In this document: positions 35,699-47,092 of the stretch, piece after piece
Layout of the letters: each line of letters opens with the position of its first letter
Numbering within the stretch: the stretch's first letter is position 1
NCBI GenBank assembly: GCA_945957405.1
Contig: CAMFLL010000006.1
Span: 1-49,230, forward strand
Direction of reading: 5' to 3'
From: an uncultured Mycolicibacterium sp.
GTDB taxonomy: Bacteria; Actinomycetota; Actinomycetes; Mycobacteriales; Mycobacteriaceae
DNA length: 49,230 nucleotides
The notes under the pieces: generated by a model
What the model saw: the letters and a program-made list of their open reading frames with translations, nothing else
The model's database searches: none
Told to the model about the DNA's origin: nothing
Made by a program: the position numbers and the translations under genes

Positions 35699-36274
35699 TC
35701 AGTCGAGCAGAACAACAACACGTCGTGACGGCTCCACGCCCTCACTCTCGCTGTGCACACCGACGATAGCCGCAACCGCATCGTGGACGATCTTGCGCTC
35801 GAACGGCGTCATCGGAGCCAGCTGCTCACGCTCACCAGACTCGAGGACGCGACGCGCCACCTTGTCGCCGAGCGCGGCCAGCTCTTCACGACGGCGCCGC
35901 CGCCAGCTCGCGATGTCCAGCATCAGCCTGCTGCGTTCGCCGGTCTTCTGGTGTACCGCGAGTCGGGTCAACTCCTGGAGGGCATCGAGCACCTCGCCCT
36001 TGCGTCCGACCAGCTTCTCCAGATCGTCACCGCCATCGATGCTCACCACGGCGCGGTTGCCCTCGACGTCCAGATCGATGTCACCATCGAAGTCGAGGAG
36101 ATCCAACAGCTCCTCGAGATAGTCGCCGGCAATCTCGCCTTCGGCGACGAGCCGCTCCTCGAGATCGGCGGTCGAGCCCTCGGGATTCTCGGGGTTCGCC
36201 GCCCTGTCCTCCACCGTCTCCGTATCCACTGCTGCGGATTCGGTCTGCTCGTCGTTGGTATCGGTATCTGTCAT
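35699..36274 (-). CDS. jag: Jag/KhpB-like RNA-binding protein (KH + R3H)
   Basis: This is a 191-aa protein. An acidic N-terminal tail of about 45 residues is followed by a type II KH domain (about 60-125, with the GRKGEVLDALQELT loop) and an R3H domain near the end (motif RKIVH in TPFERKIVHDAV). It lacks the Jag_N domain of Firmicutes homologues. Such proteins bind RNA and influence cell elongation and division. It lies between yidC (58 nt) and gidB (51 nt) in the rpmH operon. Confidence 0.92.
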   Translation of the reverse strand: MTDTDTNDEQTESAAVDTETVEDRAANPENPEGSTADLEERLVAEGEIAGDYLEELLDLLDFDGDIDLDVEGNRAVVSIDGGDDLEKLVGRKGEVLDALQELTRLAVHQKTGERSRLMLDIASWRRRRREELAALGDKVARRVLESGEREQLAPMTPFERKIVHDAVAAIVGVHSESEGVEPSRRVVVLLD

Positions 36275-36332
36275 ATCCGTCTTGTTTCCCTCTCGTGTTC
36301 ACTGCGGGTCTGTGGTGAAGCGGCGCGACGAC

Positions 36333-37415
36333 TCAGCGCTTTCGCTTCTTGGGTCTGGCGCCCGGGCGCGGGCTGCGGTTCTGGGCGCTCCCCTGCTGCC
36401 CGGTTCCGCCGGTGCCCTTGTCCGGGGTCTCGGTGTCCGCTGACTCCTCGGTCACGCCCTCACTGGGCTCGGTCAACTCGCCGCTGTCCACCGCCGTCGA
36501 CTTCTTCGGCTTGGCCGGCTTCACCCCCGGCGCCGGCGCATTGGCAGAGCGGCGTTCGATCGCCTCTTGTTTCTTGGCTTCTTCTTCTTTTTCGATCTTG
36601 CCGAACACATAGTGCTGCTGCCCGAAGGTCCAGATGTTATTCGCCAACCAGTACATGATGATGGCCAGCGGCAGGAAGGGTCCGCCGACCACGACGCCGA
36701 GCGGGAACACATACAGCGCCAGCTTGTTCATCATGGCGGTCTGCGGGTTGGCGGCGGCTTCCGGGCTCTGGCGAGCGACCGAGGCCCGGCTGTTGAAGAA
36801 TGTCGCGACACCAGCCAGGATCATGATCGGCAGACCCACGGCGATCACCGCGGCGCGGTTGAATTCGGTGAATGCGTCCAGACCCGTGGTCTGGATCATG
36901 GTGGCGCCCAGCGGAGCGCCGAAGAGGTTCGCATCGAGGAAGTGACCGACGTCCGTCGCACTGAACACGTAGTTGCCGACAGCCCGGTTCTGCTCGACCG
37001 TCAGGTGGATCTGACCGAAACCACCCTGCGTACGGTTGAAGGACCGCAGTACGTGAAACAGCCCGAGGAACACTGGGATCTGAGCGAGCATCGGCAGGCA
37101 GCCCAGGATGGGATTGAAGCCGTGTTCCTTCTGCAGCTTCTGCATCTCCAGCGCCATGCGCTGACGGTCCTTGCCGTACTTCTTCTGCAGCGCCTTGATC
37201 TGTGGTTGCAGTTCCTGCATCTGCCGAGTGGTCCGGATCTGCCGGACGAACGGCTTGTAGAGAATCGCGCGCAGGGTGAACACCAGGAACATCACGGACA
37301 GGGCCCAGGCGAAGAAGTTGGTGGGACCCAGGAGGAAGGCGAACGCCTTGTACCAGACCCACATGATCGCCGAGACCGGATAGTAGATGATGTCCAGGCT
37401 GAACCAATTAAACAT
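36333..37415 (-). CDS. yidC: Membrane protein insertase YidC
   Basis: This is a 360-aa YidC/Oxa1 insertase with five membrane segments in the order typical of Gram-positive homologues. The charged loop [20 protein letters not shown] follows helix 2, and [20 protein letters not shown] contains helix 3. The C-terminal 90 residues are cytosolic, rich in Lys/Glu/Pro and end in [12 protein letters not shown], suited to ribosome binding. It inserts proteins with or without SecYEG. ATG 37415 is chosen since [15 protein letters not shown] is the conserved start. It overlaps yidD by 8 nt. Confidence 0.95.
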   Translation of the reverse strand: MFNWFSLDIIYYPVSAIMWVWYKAFAFLLGPTNFFAWALSVMFLVFTLRAILYKPFVRQIRTTRQMQELQPQIKALQKKYGKDRQRMALEMQKLQKEHGFNPILGCLPMLAQIPVFLGLFHVLRSFNRTQGGFGQIHLTVEQNRAVGNYVFSATDVGHFLDANLFGAPLGATMIQTTGLDAFTEFNRAAVIAVGLPIMILAGVATFFNSRASVARQSPEAAANPQTAMMNKLALYVFPLGVVVGGPFLPLAIIMYWLANNIWTFGQQHYVFGKIEKEEEAKKQEAIERRSANAPAPGVKPAKPKKSTAVDSGELTEPSEGVTEESADTETPDKGTGGTGQQGSAQNRSPRPGARPKKRKR

Positions 37416-37725
37416 GCGACTCGTTCCTGCCGTTGTCGGCGGTGTCGTTCTCTGGGGGCGGACCCTGCTGCTGCGGATGGTGATCCGGTATCGGGTCCCA
37501 TCCTCCCCGATGCCACGGACCACACTTCACGAGGCGGACGATCGCCAACCATCCACCGCGTACCAAGCCGAATTCCGACAGCGCCTCGACCGCATACTGA
37601 CTACAGGTCGGCATGAAGCGACATGTCGGCAATCTCAGTGGCGAGACCATGTGCCGGTACGTCTGGATGACCGAGATGACCATTCGCACAGGCAGGTGTC
37701 GGACGTTGTGCTGACCCCGGTTCAT
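37408..37725 (-). CDS. yidD: Membrane protein insertion efficiency factor YidD
   Basis: This is a 105-aa YidD protein with the conserved block [20 protein letters not shown] and [14 protein letters not shown]. It helps YidC-dependent insertion, probably at the inner face of the membrane. It overlaps rnpA by 4 nt and yidC by 8 nt, so all three are translationally coupled. The His/Pro-rich tail ([14 protein letters not shown]) is longer than in most homologues. Confidence 0.94.
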   Translation of the reverse strand: MNRGQHNVRHLPVRMVISVIQTYRHMVSPLRLPTCRFMPTCSQYAVEALSEFGLVRGGWLAIVRLVKCGPWHRGGWDPIPDHHPQQQGPPPENDTADNGRNESHV

Positions 37726-38084
37726 CGGCCGGCACTCAGACGATCGCGCGACCTTTTCATGGCCACACGGAGTTCTTCTTCGAGCCGTGCCGACGCGGCG
37801 TCCCGACTACTCGGGAGCGCACGGATCACGACGCGGTCGATGGTGTCCAACTCGCCGAGCACCTGACGCGCAACATGACGAAGCCGCCGTGCCACGCGAT
37901 GGCGTTGCACGGCGGTTCCTACTGCTTTGGTGACTACCAGACCAACCCGGGGTCCACTGCCGCCCTCCCCCGAATCATCGCGACGCACATGCACCACGAG
38001 ATCGGGTTGGACAACACGCACCCCCTGCTTGACCGTGGCACCGAATTCGGTGGACCGGGTCATCCGGTACTGCGCGGGGAGCAC
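37722..38084 (-). CDS. rnpA: Ribonuclease P protein component
   Basis: This is a 120-aa basic protein. The RNR-like motif [12 protein letters not shown] is near residues 61-72, followed by [20 protein letters not shown]. It binds the catalytic RNase P RNA and helps 5' maturation of tRNA. The start is GTG 38084, 23 nt after the rpmH stop. A short acidic insertion ([11 protein letters not shown]) occurs where other RnpA proteins are compact, as in other mycobacteria. Confidence 0.95.
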   Translation of the reverse strand: MLPAQYRMTRSTEFGATVKQGVRVVQPDLVVHVRRDDSGEGGSGPRVGLVVTKAVGTAVQRHRVARRLRHVARQVLGELDTIDRVVIRALPSSRDAASARLEEELRVAMKRSRDRLSAGR

Positions 38085-38107
38085 CGTCTGTCACTGCCTG
38101 TGAAGGA

Positions 38108-38251
38108 TCAGGCAGTCAGTGAACGGCGACCCTTGCCACGCCGGCTGGACACGATCGCGCGCCCGGCGCGGGTCCGCATCCGCAGGCGGAAACCATGCAC
38201 ACGTGCACGGCGCCGGTTGTTCGGCTGGAAGGTCCGCTTGCCCTTGGCCAC
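38108..38251 (-). CDS. rpmH: 50S ribosomal protein L34
   Basis: This is a 47-aa protein translated from GTG 38251 ([20 protein letters not shown], then [20 protein letters not shown] and GRRSLTA). It is the expected length for mycobacterial L34, with the family core [21 protein letters not shown] stands about 8 nt upstream. It is the first gene of the rpmH-to-parB operon. A minus-strand promoter with TTGACC and TACCCT lies about 160 nt upstream. Confidence 0.97.
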   Translation of the reverse strand: MAKGKRTFQPNNRRRARVHGFRLRMRTRAGRAIVSSRRGKGRRSLTA

Positions 38252-38410
38252 GGCTGTTTCTCCTCATTGCATCTGGCTCCGGGCAGCCCATGGGCGACCG
38301 CGCAGCCGTTGGTAAGCTCTGCGTCCTGCTGGTAATCGGCGCGATCGTCCGGATTCATGGTGTGACATCCGGGTTCGCCGCCGCATCGCCTGCTTCTGGG
38401 CGACTGTTCG

Positions 38411-38439
38411 AGGGTACTGATCGCGGTTCGCTGGGTCAA
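38411..38439 (-). promoter_or_regulatory. rpmH promoter
   Basis: On the minus strand TTGACC (38434-38439) and TACCCT (38411-38416) are separated by exactly 17 bp, a good sigma-A promoter. The leader to GTG 38251 is about 150 nt. Confidence 0.65.
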
Positions 38440-38543
38440 ACTTGCCCTACCACACCGAAGCCCCTCGCAAGGGCCGGTTGCGCACGTCGGCCGCGTCGCC
38501 GAAGACCCGTTCAAAGTTCGTTTCAATAGATGTTGCAGAACGG

Positions 38544-38572
38544 TTGGCACTCCGAGATAAAACTGTTAGCTT
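38544..38572 (+). promoter_or_regulatory. dnaA promoter candidate
   Basis: TTGGCA (38544-38549) and TAGCTT (38567-38572) are 17 bp apart, close to the sigma-A consensus. The leader would be about 240 nt long and contain all the DnaA boxes, fitting feedback control by DnaA. Confidence 0.55.
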
Positions 38573-38629
38573 CTGCGAGTGCCGTTCTTCGGGGAGCGGC
38601 GAACGACAACGCAAGCGAGGACCTCGGGG

Positions 38630-38638
38630 GCATCCACA
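38630..38638 (+). promoter_or_regulatory. DnaA box-like site
   Basis: GCATCCACA resembles the mycobacterial box TTG/ATCCACA with the last seven bases ATCCACA intact. Confidence 0.4.
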
Positions 38639-38718
38639 CCGCATCCACCAACAGGTGTGATTCATTCGGAACGTCCCGATCGACCGTCGCCGGTAGGCTG
38701 CTAACGAAGTCAGCTGTC

Positions 38719-38727
38719 CTGTCCACA
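38719..38727 (+). promoter_or_regulatory. DnaA box
   Basis: CTGTCCACA differs from the mycobacterial consensus TTGTCCACA only at the first base. It is the first of three boxes within 32 bp. Confidence 0.7.
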
Positions 38728-38729
38728 TC

Positions 38730-38738
38730 TGTGGATAA
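38730..38738 (-). promoter_or_regulatory. DnaA box (perfect TTATCCACA)
   Basis: On the minus strand this reads TTATCCACA, the exact classical DnaA box, 2 bp from the previous box in opposite orientation. Confidence 0.8.
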
Positions 38739-38741
38739 CTT

Positions 38742-38750
38742 TGTGGACAG
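38742..38750 (-). promoter_or_regulatory. DnaA box
   Basis: On the minus strand it reads CTGTCCACA, identical to the first box of the group. The trio ends about 70 bp before the dnaA start. Confidence 0.7.
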
Positions 38751-38818
38751 ATCGGACTTCGTCCTATTGTTCGTTGTCCGATTGTCACCCACCGAGTCCG
38801 AAGCAGGGGGATTTGTCG

Positions 38819-40342
38819 TTGAGCGATGATCCCGGCGCCGGTTTCGCCACGATGTGGAACGACGTCGTCGCCGAACTCAACGGCGAATCCGATGCCTCGG
38901 GTTCCCGGTACCCAGGTGTCCCGACCAACGGCGACAGTCTGAACCGGCCACTGACCCCGCAGCAAAGAGCTTGGCTCAAGTTGGTCCAGCCCCTGACTAT
39001 CGTCGAGGGGTTTGCTCTGCTGTCGGTTCCGAGCAGTTTTGTGCAGAACGAGATCGAACGGCACCTGCGCATCCAGATCACCGACGCGTTGAGCCGCCGG
39101 CTCGGTCAACGCGTCGAACTGGGTGTCCGCATCGCGCCGCCGTCCGATGACGAGCCCGACGAACCGGCTGACGGGTCAGCCGCCGACGCCACCACCGAAA
39201 ACGACAGCGACGAAGTCGACGAAGATCGCGAAGCGCTCGCCAGTGCGCACGAGTCGTGGCCGTCGTATTTCACCGAGCGGCGGCCCAACGGCGCCACCGC
39301 CTCGTCACAGGGCACCAGCCTCAACCGCCGCTACACGTTCGACACCTTCGTCATCGGCGCCTCCAACCGGTTCGCCCACGCGGCGGCCCTGGCCATCGCC
39401 GAAGCTCCGGCACGCGCATACAACCCGTTGTTCATCTGGGGTGAATCCGGGCTGGGCAAGACCCATCTGCTGCACGCTGCCGGTAATTACGCGCAACGCC
39501 TCTTCCCCGGCATGCGGGTCAAGTACGTCTCGACCGAAGAGTTCACCAACGACTTCATCAACTCACTGCGCGATGACCGCAAGGTCGCGTTCAAGCGGAG
39601 CTACCGCGACATCGATGTGCTGCTGGTCGACGACATCCAGTTCATCGAGGGTAAGGAAGGTATCCAGGAAGAGTTCTTCCATACCTTCAATACGCTGCAC
39701 AACGCCAACAAGCAGATCGTCATCTCGTCTGATCGCCCGCCCAAACAACTTGCAACACTCGAAGACCGACTGCGCACCCGGTTCGAGTGGGGTCTGATCA
39801 CCGACGTCCAACCACCGGAACTCGAGACGCGTATCGCGATCCTGCGTAAGAAGGCGCAGATGGAACGTCTCGACGTACCCGACGACGTCCTCGAGCTGAT
39901 CGCCAGCAGCATCGAACGCAACATCCGTGAACTCGAGGGCGCGCTGATCCGTGTCACGGCATTCGCGTCATTGAACAAGGCACAGATCGACAAGGCGCTC
40001 GCCGAGATCGTGTTGCGCGACCTGATCGCCGACGCCAGCACCATGCAGATCTCGGCGGCCACCATCATGGCCGCCACCGCCGAGTACTTCGACACCACCG
40101 TCGAGGAGTTGCGCGGGCCCGGTAAGACCCGCGCCCTTGCGCAGTCCCGGCAGATCGCGATGTACCTCTGTCGCGAACTGACCGACCTCTCCCTGCCCAA
40201 GATCGGTCAAGCCTTCGGCCGCGACCACACGACGGTGATGTACGCGCAGAAGAAGATCCTCAACGAAATGGCTTATCGCCGCGAGGTCTTCGACCATGTC
40301 AAGGAACTCACCACCCGTATCCGTCAGCGTTCCAAGCGCTGA
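38819..40342 (+). CDS. dnaA: Chromosomal replication initiator DnaA
   Basis: This is a 507-aa DnaA. Domain I is at about 1-90 ([20 protein letters not shown]), an acidic variable domain II at 100-170, the AAA+ domain III with Walker [10 protein letters not shown] (about 208-216) and Walker [10 protein letters not shown], and domain IV with the signature [15 protein letters not shown] that reads DnaA boxes. It opens oriC to start replication. The TTG at 38819 is chosen because AGGGGGA is 7 nt upstream and the N terminus (MSDDPG) parallels M. tuberculosis; TTG 38813 leaves almost no spacing. Confidence 0.97.
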   Translation: MSDDPGAGFATMWNDVVAELNGESDASGSRYPGVPTNGDSLNRPLTPQQRAWLKLVQPLTIVEGFALLSVPSSFVQNEIERHLRIQITDALSRRLGQRVELGVRIAPPSDDEPDEPADGSAADATTENDSDEVDEDREALASAHESWPSYFTERRPNGATASSQGTSLNRRYTFDTFVIGASNRFAHAAALAIAEAPARAYNPLFIWGESGLGKTHLLHAAGNYAQRLFPGMRVKYVSTEEFTNDFINSLRDDRKVAFKRSYRDIDVLLVDDIQFIEGKEGIQEEFFHTFNTLHNANKQIVISSDRPPKQLATLEDRLRTRFEWGLITDVQPPELETRIAILRKKAQMERLDVPDDVLELIASSIERNIRELEGALIRVTAFASLNKAQIDKALAEIVLRDLIADASTMQISAATIMAATAEYFDTTVEELRGPGKTRALAQSRQIAMYLCRELTDLSLPKIGQAFGRDHTTVMYAQKKILNEMAYRREVFDHVKELTTRIRQRSKR

Positions 40343-40892
40343 CCGAGTCCCGAACTGCGATGCGTGGGCCTGTCTCACGCCGCCGCGGCGTCCCAATCTG
40401 CAAAAAACTTCCGTAACTGTCGTCGCACTCGTCACACCGATCCGGTGTGTAATTCCCTGTGCACAACCTGCGCGGCATCTGGACGGCATGTGTGGGCTCC
40501 GTGAACAACAACCCGCTTCTACACAGCCGCGACGAGCCGTCCTCACAACCATGCACCGGCCATCCACACCCCCGCGGCGCTGTGTGCTGGCCGAACGACA
40601 TGTCATCCCCAGTCTGCACAGCCCCTAATACTGTTACTCAGTTCTCTCTCTAGATTGCTCTCCTGAAGAAAGCCGTTGGGGACAGCGCGTGCACAGACCC
40701 GTCGAATCACCTCATCAGGGCCCCAGGTCAGCCGATGTCAGCCCGATCGAATAGCTTTCAAGTTACGAACGAAAGCTTTACGGTTGTTCTTCGACCGCGG
40801 TTACAGGTCCGTCGGCGGGGGCGTGTGTTGTCGGCGCTGCGGCCGGGAGCAACCGTGGGTATGACTTTTCTGTGCAGGAGTGAAGGGACGCT
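40343..40892. other. Origin of replication, oriC (dnaA-dnaN intergenic)
   Basis: This 550-bp non-coding region between dnaA and dnaN is the oriC position in mycobacteria. Box-like sites are degenerate: CTGTGCACA (40457-40465), TTCTACACA (40517-40525) and CCATCCACA (40560-40568). On the minus strand CTATCCACA lies at 40898-40906, just inside dnaN. A+T-rich tracts at about 40625-40675 and 40745-40795 are candidates for unwinding. An AGCTTTC/GAAAGCT inverted repeat spans 40753-40777. Nothing in it looks like a gene. Confidence 0.88.
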
Positions 40893-42098
40893 ATGGCTGT
40901 GGATAGCCCCTCGACGTCGGTTGGCACCGATCTCAAGTGCCGTCTGGTTCGAGATGACTTCGCCGACGCTGTGGCGTGGGTGGCTCGCAATCTTCCGACC
41001 AGACCGACCGTGCCGGTGCTGGCCGGGGTGTTGCTCACCGGCACCGACGAGGGCCTGACCATCTCGGGATTCGACTACGAGGTGTCCGCCGAAGTGCAGG
41101 TTGCCGCCGAAATAGCTTCTCCAGGAAGCGTTTTGGTGTCCGGGCGGCTGTTGTCGGACATCACCAGGGCGCTCCCCGCGAAACCTGTCGACCTGAGCGT
41201 CGAAGGCACCAGGGTGTCGTTGACCTGCGGAAGCGCTCGCTTCTCGCTGCCCACCATGGCGGTCGAGGACTATCCCACGCTGCCGGAGCTGCCCGAGGAA
41301 ACCGGTGTCCTGGCATCGGATTTGTTCGGTGAGGCCATCGGCCAGGTCGCGGTCGCGGCCGGTCGCGATGACACGTTGCCCATGCTGACCGGGATCCGCG
41401 TCGAGATTTCTGGTGAGGCAGTGGTTTTGGCGGCCACTGACAGATTCCGTCTCGCAGTTCGCGAGTTGACCTGGTCCACCACGGGTGCGGACACCGAGGC
41501 GGCGGTGTTGGTGCCGGCGAAAACTCTGGCCGAGGCCGCCAAGACCGGCGCATCCGGAACCGACGTGCATCTGTCCCTGGGGGCCGGTCCGTCAGTCGGC
41601 AAGGAAGGCCTGCTCGGCATCAAGAGCCACGGCAAGCGCAGCACCACTCGCCTCCTCGATGCCGAGTTCCCGAAGTTCCGTCAGTTGCTGCCCGCCGAGC
41701 ACACCGCGGTCGCGACCATCGCGGTCGCGGCGTTGACCGAGGCGATCAAGCGCGTCGCTCTGGTGGCCGACCGTGGGGCGCAGGTTCGGATGGAATTCGA
41801 CGAGGGCACCCTGAAGCTGTCGGCCGGTGCCGACGACGTGGGCCGGGCCGAGGAGGACCTGCCGGTTGAATTCGCCGGCGAACCGCTGACCATCGCGTTC
41901 AATCCGACCTACCTGACCGACGGGCTGGGATCGTTGCACTCGGAGAAGGTGTCATTTGGCTTCACGACGCCGAGCAAGCCCGCAGTGCTGCGGCCCGCCG
42001 GTGGCGAGGATTACGAGAACCCGACGGGAACCGGCCCTTTCCCCGCTGTTCAGACTGATTACGTATACCTGCTGATGCCGGTACGTCTGCCTGGCTGA
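40893..42098 (+). CDS. dnaN: DNA polymerase III beta subunit (sliding clamp)
   Basis: This is a 401-aa clamp with three repeated domains of about 125 residues ([40 protein letters not shown]; ending [12 protein letters not shown]). The dimeric ring holds polymerase III and repair enzymes on DNA. ATG 40893 is preceded by AAGGGA. A DnaA-box-like sequence lies in its first codons. gnd follows after 49 nt. Confidence 0.97.
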   Translation: MAVDSPSTSVGTDLKCRLVRDDFADAVAWVARNLPTRPTVPVLAGVLLTGTDEGLTISGFDYEVSAEVQVAAEIASPGSVLVSGRLLSDITRALPAKPVDLSVEGTRVSLTCGSARFSLPTMAVEDYPTLPELPEETGVLASDLFGEAIGQVAVAAGRDDTLPMLTGIRVEISGEAVVLAATDRFRLAVRELTWSTTGADTEAAVLVPAKTLAEAAKTGASGTDVHLSLGAGPSVGKEGLLGIKSHGKRSTTRLLDAEFPKFRQLLPAEHTAVATIAVAALTEAIKRVALVADRGAQVRMEFDEGTLKLSAGADDVGRAEEDLPVEFAGEPLTIAFNPTYLTDGLGSLHSEKVSFGFTTPSKPAVLRPAGGEDYENPTGTGPFPAVQTDYVYLLMPVRLPG

Positions 42099-42147
42099 CA
42101 TCGCCGGTACCGAGTGAGGCCCACCGCGCGACGAAAGGGATGCTGGT

Positions 42148-43041
42148 ATGCAATTAGGACTGGTTGGACTCGGCAAGATGGGGTTCAACATGCGGCAACG
42201 TCTGCGGGAAGGCGGCCATGAGGTGGTGGGTTACGACCCACGCCCCGAGGTTTCCGACGTCCCCACCCTGGCCGCGCTGGCAGAAGCGCTCGAGGCGCCG
42301 CGCGTGGTCTGGGTGATGGTGCCGTCCGGCCCTATCACCGACGACACCATCAAGTCGCTCGCCGACGTGCTGAGTGAAGGCGACCTGGTGATCGACGGTG
42401 GCAACTCGCGGTACACCGAGGATGGACCGCACGCAGAACTGTTGGGCCAGAAGGGAATTTCCTACATCGACGCTGGTGTGTCGGGTGGCATCTGGGGACT
42501 CACCGAAGGTTACGGCTTGATGGTCGGCGGTTCCGACGCTGACGTCGCACGGGCCATGCCGATCTTCGAAACCCTGCGCCCGCCGGGTGAGCTCGCCGAC
42601 GGATTTGTCCACGCCGGCCCAGTCGGTGCGGGGCATTTCGCCAAGATGGTGCACAACGGTGTCGAGTACGCGCTGATGACCGCCTACGGCGAAGGTTACG
42701 AGATGCTTGCGGCGGAGGACCTGATCAAGGATCCGCAAGCGGTGTATCAGGCCTGGACCAACGGCACCGTGGTGCGATCCTGGCTGCAGCAGCTGTTGGC
42801 GAAGGCTCTCAAAGAGGATCCGAAGCTCGACGAGATCACCGGTTACGCAGAGGATTCCGGCGAGGGTCGGTGGACCGTCGAAGAGGCCATCCGGCTGCGG
42901 GTCCCGGTACCGAGCATCGCGGCCTCACTGTTCGCCAGATTCCTGTCGCGGCAGGATGACTCGCCGACGATGAAGGCAGTCGCGGCACTTCGCAACCAGT
43001 TCGGCGGCCACGCGGTCAAGCGGGTCGGCTTGTCCGGGTAG
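42148..43041 (+). CDS. gnd: 6-phosphogluconate dehydrogenase, decarboxylating (short type)
   Basis: This is a 297-aa short-type enzyme. The NAD(P) motif GLVGLGKMGFNM is at residues 4-15 and the substrate and catalytic motifs are DAGVSGGIWGLTEGY and HAGPVGAGHFAKMVHNGVEY with the catalytic Lys. It oxidises 6-phosphogluconate to ribulose-5-phosphate, yielding reduced cofactor. It lies between dnaN and recF, as in rapidly growing mycobacteria; in M. tuberculosis dnaN and recF are adjacent. AAAGGG precedes the ATG. Only 6 nt separate it from recF. Confidence 0.93.
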   Translation: MQLGLVGLGKMGFNMRQRLREGGHEVVGYDPRPEVSDVPTLAALAEALEAPRVVWVMVPSGPITDDTIKSLADVLSEGDLVIDGGNSRYTEDGPHAELLGQKGISYIDAGVSGGIWGLTEGYGLMVGGSDADVARAMPIFETLRPPGELADGFVHAGPVGAGHFAKMVHNGVEYALMTAYGEGYEMLAAEDLIKDPQAVYQAWTNGTVVRSWLQQLLAKALKEDPKLDEITGYAEDSGEGRWTVEEAIRLRVPVPSIAASLFARFLSRQDDSPTMKAVAALRNQFGGHAVKRVGLSG

Positions 43042-43047
43042 GGCTAG

Positions 43048-44202
43048 TTGTTCGTACGCCAATTGGCACTGCGCGATTTCCGGTCGTGGCAGTCGGTGGA
43101 CCTCGAACTGGAACCGGGCCGCACGGTGTTCGTCGGCCCGAACGGTTACGGCAAGACCAATCTGGTTGAGGCGCTGTGGTATTCGTCGACACTCGGGTCA
43201 CACCGAGTGGCGACGGACGCACCGCTGATCCGGGCCGGGGCCGACCGCGCAGTGGTCTCGACCATCGTGGTCAACGACGGTCGGGAGATTGCGGTCGACC
43301 TGGAGATCGCGTCGGGCCGCGCAAACAAGGCACGCCTCAACCGGTCTCCGGTGCGCAGTCCCCGTGAAGTGCTCGGCGTGCTGCGGGCGGTGCTGTTCGC
43401 ACCCGAGGATCTGGCGCTGGTGCGCGGCGACCCGGGTGAGCGGCGACGGTATCTCGATGAGCTCGCGGTGGTGCGCCGGCCGCGGATCGCGGGTGTGCGT
43501 GCCGACTACGACAAGGTCATCAGACAGCGCACTGCGTTACTGAAATCTGCTGCCGGAGCTAGATATTCGGCGGCCCGCGGAGACAGTGCGCTGGAGACGT
43601 TGGACGTGTGGGATGGGCACCTCGCCGAGCACGGTGCCGAACTGATCGCCGCCAGGCTGGAACTCGTCGCCGCGCTGGCGCCGCAAGTCGAAAAGGCCTA
43701 CCAGCTTTTGGCTCCGGCGTCCCGGCCAGCCGCCATCAGTTATCGGAGCAGCATCGAATACGGCGACCCGTCCACACCGGATGTCCAGATGTTGCGGGCG
43801 GCACTGTTGGATGCGTTGGCGCAGCGCCGCTCGGCAGAACTCGAACGCGGAGTCTGCCTGGTCGGTCCTCACCGCGATGACCTGGAGTTGGTACTGGGCG
43901 ATCAGCCTGCCAAAGGTTTTGCCAGCCATGGCGAATCGTGGTCGATGGCGCTTGCGTTGCGCTTGGCGTCCTATGAACTGCTGCGCGCCGAGGGTGCTGA
44001 ACCGGTGCTCCTGCTCGACGACGTGTTCGCCGAACTCGACAACGCCAGGCGAAAGGCACTCGCCGACGTCGCCGCAACGGCTGAGCAGGTACTCGTGACA
44101 GCCGCTGTGCCCGAGGACATTCCACCAGACTGGTCGGCCAGGCGTATCCCGATACTGCTCACTGAAACCGATGGCGACGGCAGGATCTCGGTACTGACAT
44201 GA
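43048..44202 (+). CDS. recF: DNA replication and repair protein RecF
   Basis: This is a 384-aa SMC-like ATPase. Walker [10 protein letters not shown] is at residues 30-38, the signature is near [20 protein letters not shown] and Walker B is [17 protein letters not shown]. It binds gapped DNA and helps load RecA at stalled forks. TTG 43048 is the start, giving the conserved [14 protein letters not shown]. The 3' end overlaps the next gene by 4 nt. Confidence 0.95.
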   Translation: MFVRQLALRDFRSWQSVDLELEPGRTVFVGPNGYGKTNLVEALWYSSTLGSHRVATDAPLIRAGADRAVVSTIVVNDGREIAVDLEIASGRANKARLNRSPVRSPREVLGVLRAVLFAPEDLALVRGDPGERRRYLDELAVVRRPRIAGVRADYDKVIRQRTALLKSAAGARYSAARGDSALETLDVWDGHLAEHGAELIAARLELVAALAPQVEKAYQLLAPASRPAAISYRSSIEYGDPSTPDVQMLRAALLDALAQRRSAELERGVCLVGPHRDDLELVLGDQPAKGFASHGESWSMALALRLASYELLRAEGAEPVLLLDDVFAELDNARRKALADVAATAEQVLVTAAVPEDIPPDWSARRIPILLTETDGDGRISVLT

Positions 44203-44801
44203 CCACTGATGACGATCCGGACGGCGCGCCGCCGCCGTCGGACGATGATGATGATGACGGTATTGCTCCCCCGGCGCATCTGGCGCATCTCAAGGGGATC
44301 GATCTGGTACGCCGGACGCTGGAAGAAGCCCGGGGCGCAGCACGCAGCCAGGGAAAGGATGTGGGTCGAGGCGGCCGGTCCCCTGCGCGGGTCAAGCGGT
44401 CGGGGCCCGGTAAGCGGCGTACTTGGTCGGGCCCCGGACCTGACAGCCGGGACCCACAGACCCTCGGTGCGGCCACCAATGATCTCGCCAGGAGCCGCGG
44501 GTGGGACCGCAAGGTGTCCGAGGGGTCGTTGTTCGGACAGTGGGAAACGGTGGTCGGTGAACAGATCGCCGAACATGCAACTCCGAGTGGCCTGCGCGAC
44601 GGAGTACTGAGCGTCGTCGCCGAGTCGACCGCTTGGGCGACGCAACTACGGATGGTGCAGGCGCAGCTGCTGGCCAAGATCGCAGCGGCGGTCGGTGACG
44701 GTGTGGTGACCTCGCTGAAGATCACCGGTCCCTCGGCGCCGTCGTGGCGGAAGGGCCCCCGGCACATCTCAGGCCGCGGCCCGCGGGACACCTACGGTTG
44801 A
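44199..44801 (+). CDS. DUF721/DciA-type protein, Rv0004-like
   Basis: This is a 200-aa protein. Residues 1-25 are very acidic (DDDDDDG run), then a basic disordered part, then a DUF721 domain at about 95-180 ([40 protein letters not shown]). DUF721 proteins include DciA, the helicase operator that replaces DnaC in most bacteria, and the mycobacterial version is thought to act in replication with DnaB. It overlaps recF by 4 nt (ATGA). Confidence 0.9.
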   Translation: MTTDDDPDGAPPPSDDDDDDGIAPPAHLAHLKGIDLVRRTLEEARGAARSQGKDVGRGGRSPARVKRSGPGKRRTWSGPGPDSRDPQTLGAATNDLARSRGWDRKVSEGSLFGQWETVVGEQIAEHATPSGLRDGVLSVVAESTAWATQLRMVQAQLLAKIAAAVGDGVVTSLKITGPSAPSWRKGPRHISGRGPRDTYG

Positions 44802-44887
44802 GTGGCAACCATCTTATTGGCTGAGAGCCGCGAGGAGACGGTTTTCACAGCAAGCCGTCGTCCTGAGACACCCCTTGTCGCGAAATT

Positions 44888-44897
44888 CCGTGCACGG
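44888..44897. promoter_or_regulatory. GTGCAC-centred palindrome upstream of gyrB promoter
   Basis: CCGTGCACGG is a perfect 10-bp palindrome about 57 bp before the -10 hexamer. A related palindrome lies 102 bp further on (centre to centre). Confidence 0.4.
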
Positions 44898-44953
44898 CGC
44901 AACTAGCTGGCTGGAAACGCGGCCTGAGAATCAGTCCAGTCGGTGTTTCGCGC

Positions 44954-44959
44954 TAAACT
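44954..44959 (+). promoter_or_regulatory. -10 element of gyrB promoter
   Basis: TAAACT is the best -10 hexamer in the 223-bp gap before gyrB; no good -35 stands 17 bp upstream, as is common for supercoiling-sensitive gyrase promoters. The leader is about 60 nt. Confidence 0.45.
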
Positions 44960-44982
44960 GGAGCGAAGACTTGCTGCGGTGA

Positions 44983-47046
<2,064 letters not shown>

Positions 47047-47092
47047 CCCTGTGCCGCGGCTATTGGACGGCTCGCTCTAACCAGAGGAATTC

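Larger units (their letters stand above)
38252..38818. other. rpmH-dnaA divergent intergenic region
   Basis: This 567-bp stretch has no convincing gene. It holds the divergent promoters of rpmH and dnaA and a cluster of DnaA boxes, listed separately. It is richer in A+T than the flanking genes between about 38510 and 38580. Confidence 0.85.

Noticed and set aside
38116..38550. Minus-strand frame of 144 codons overlapping rpmH
   Set aside because: rpmH in another frame gives an exact L34 protein; the larger frame has no homologous motif.
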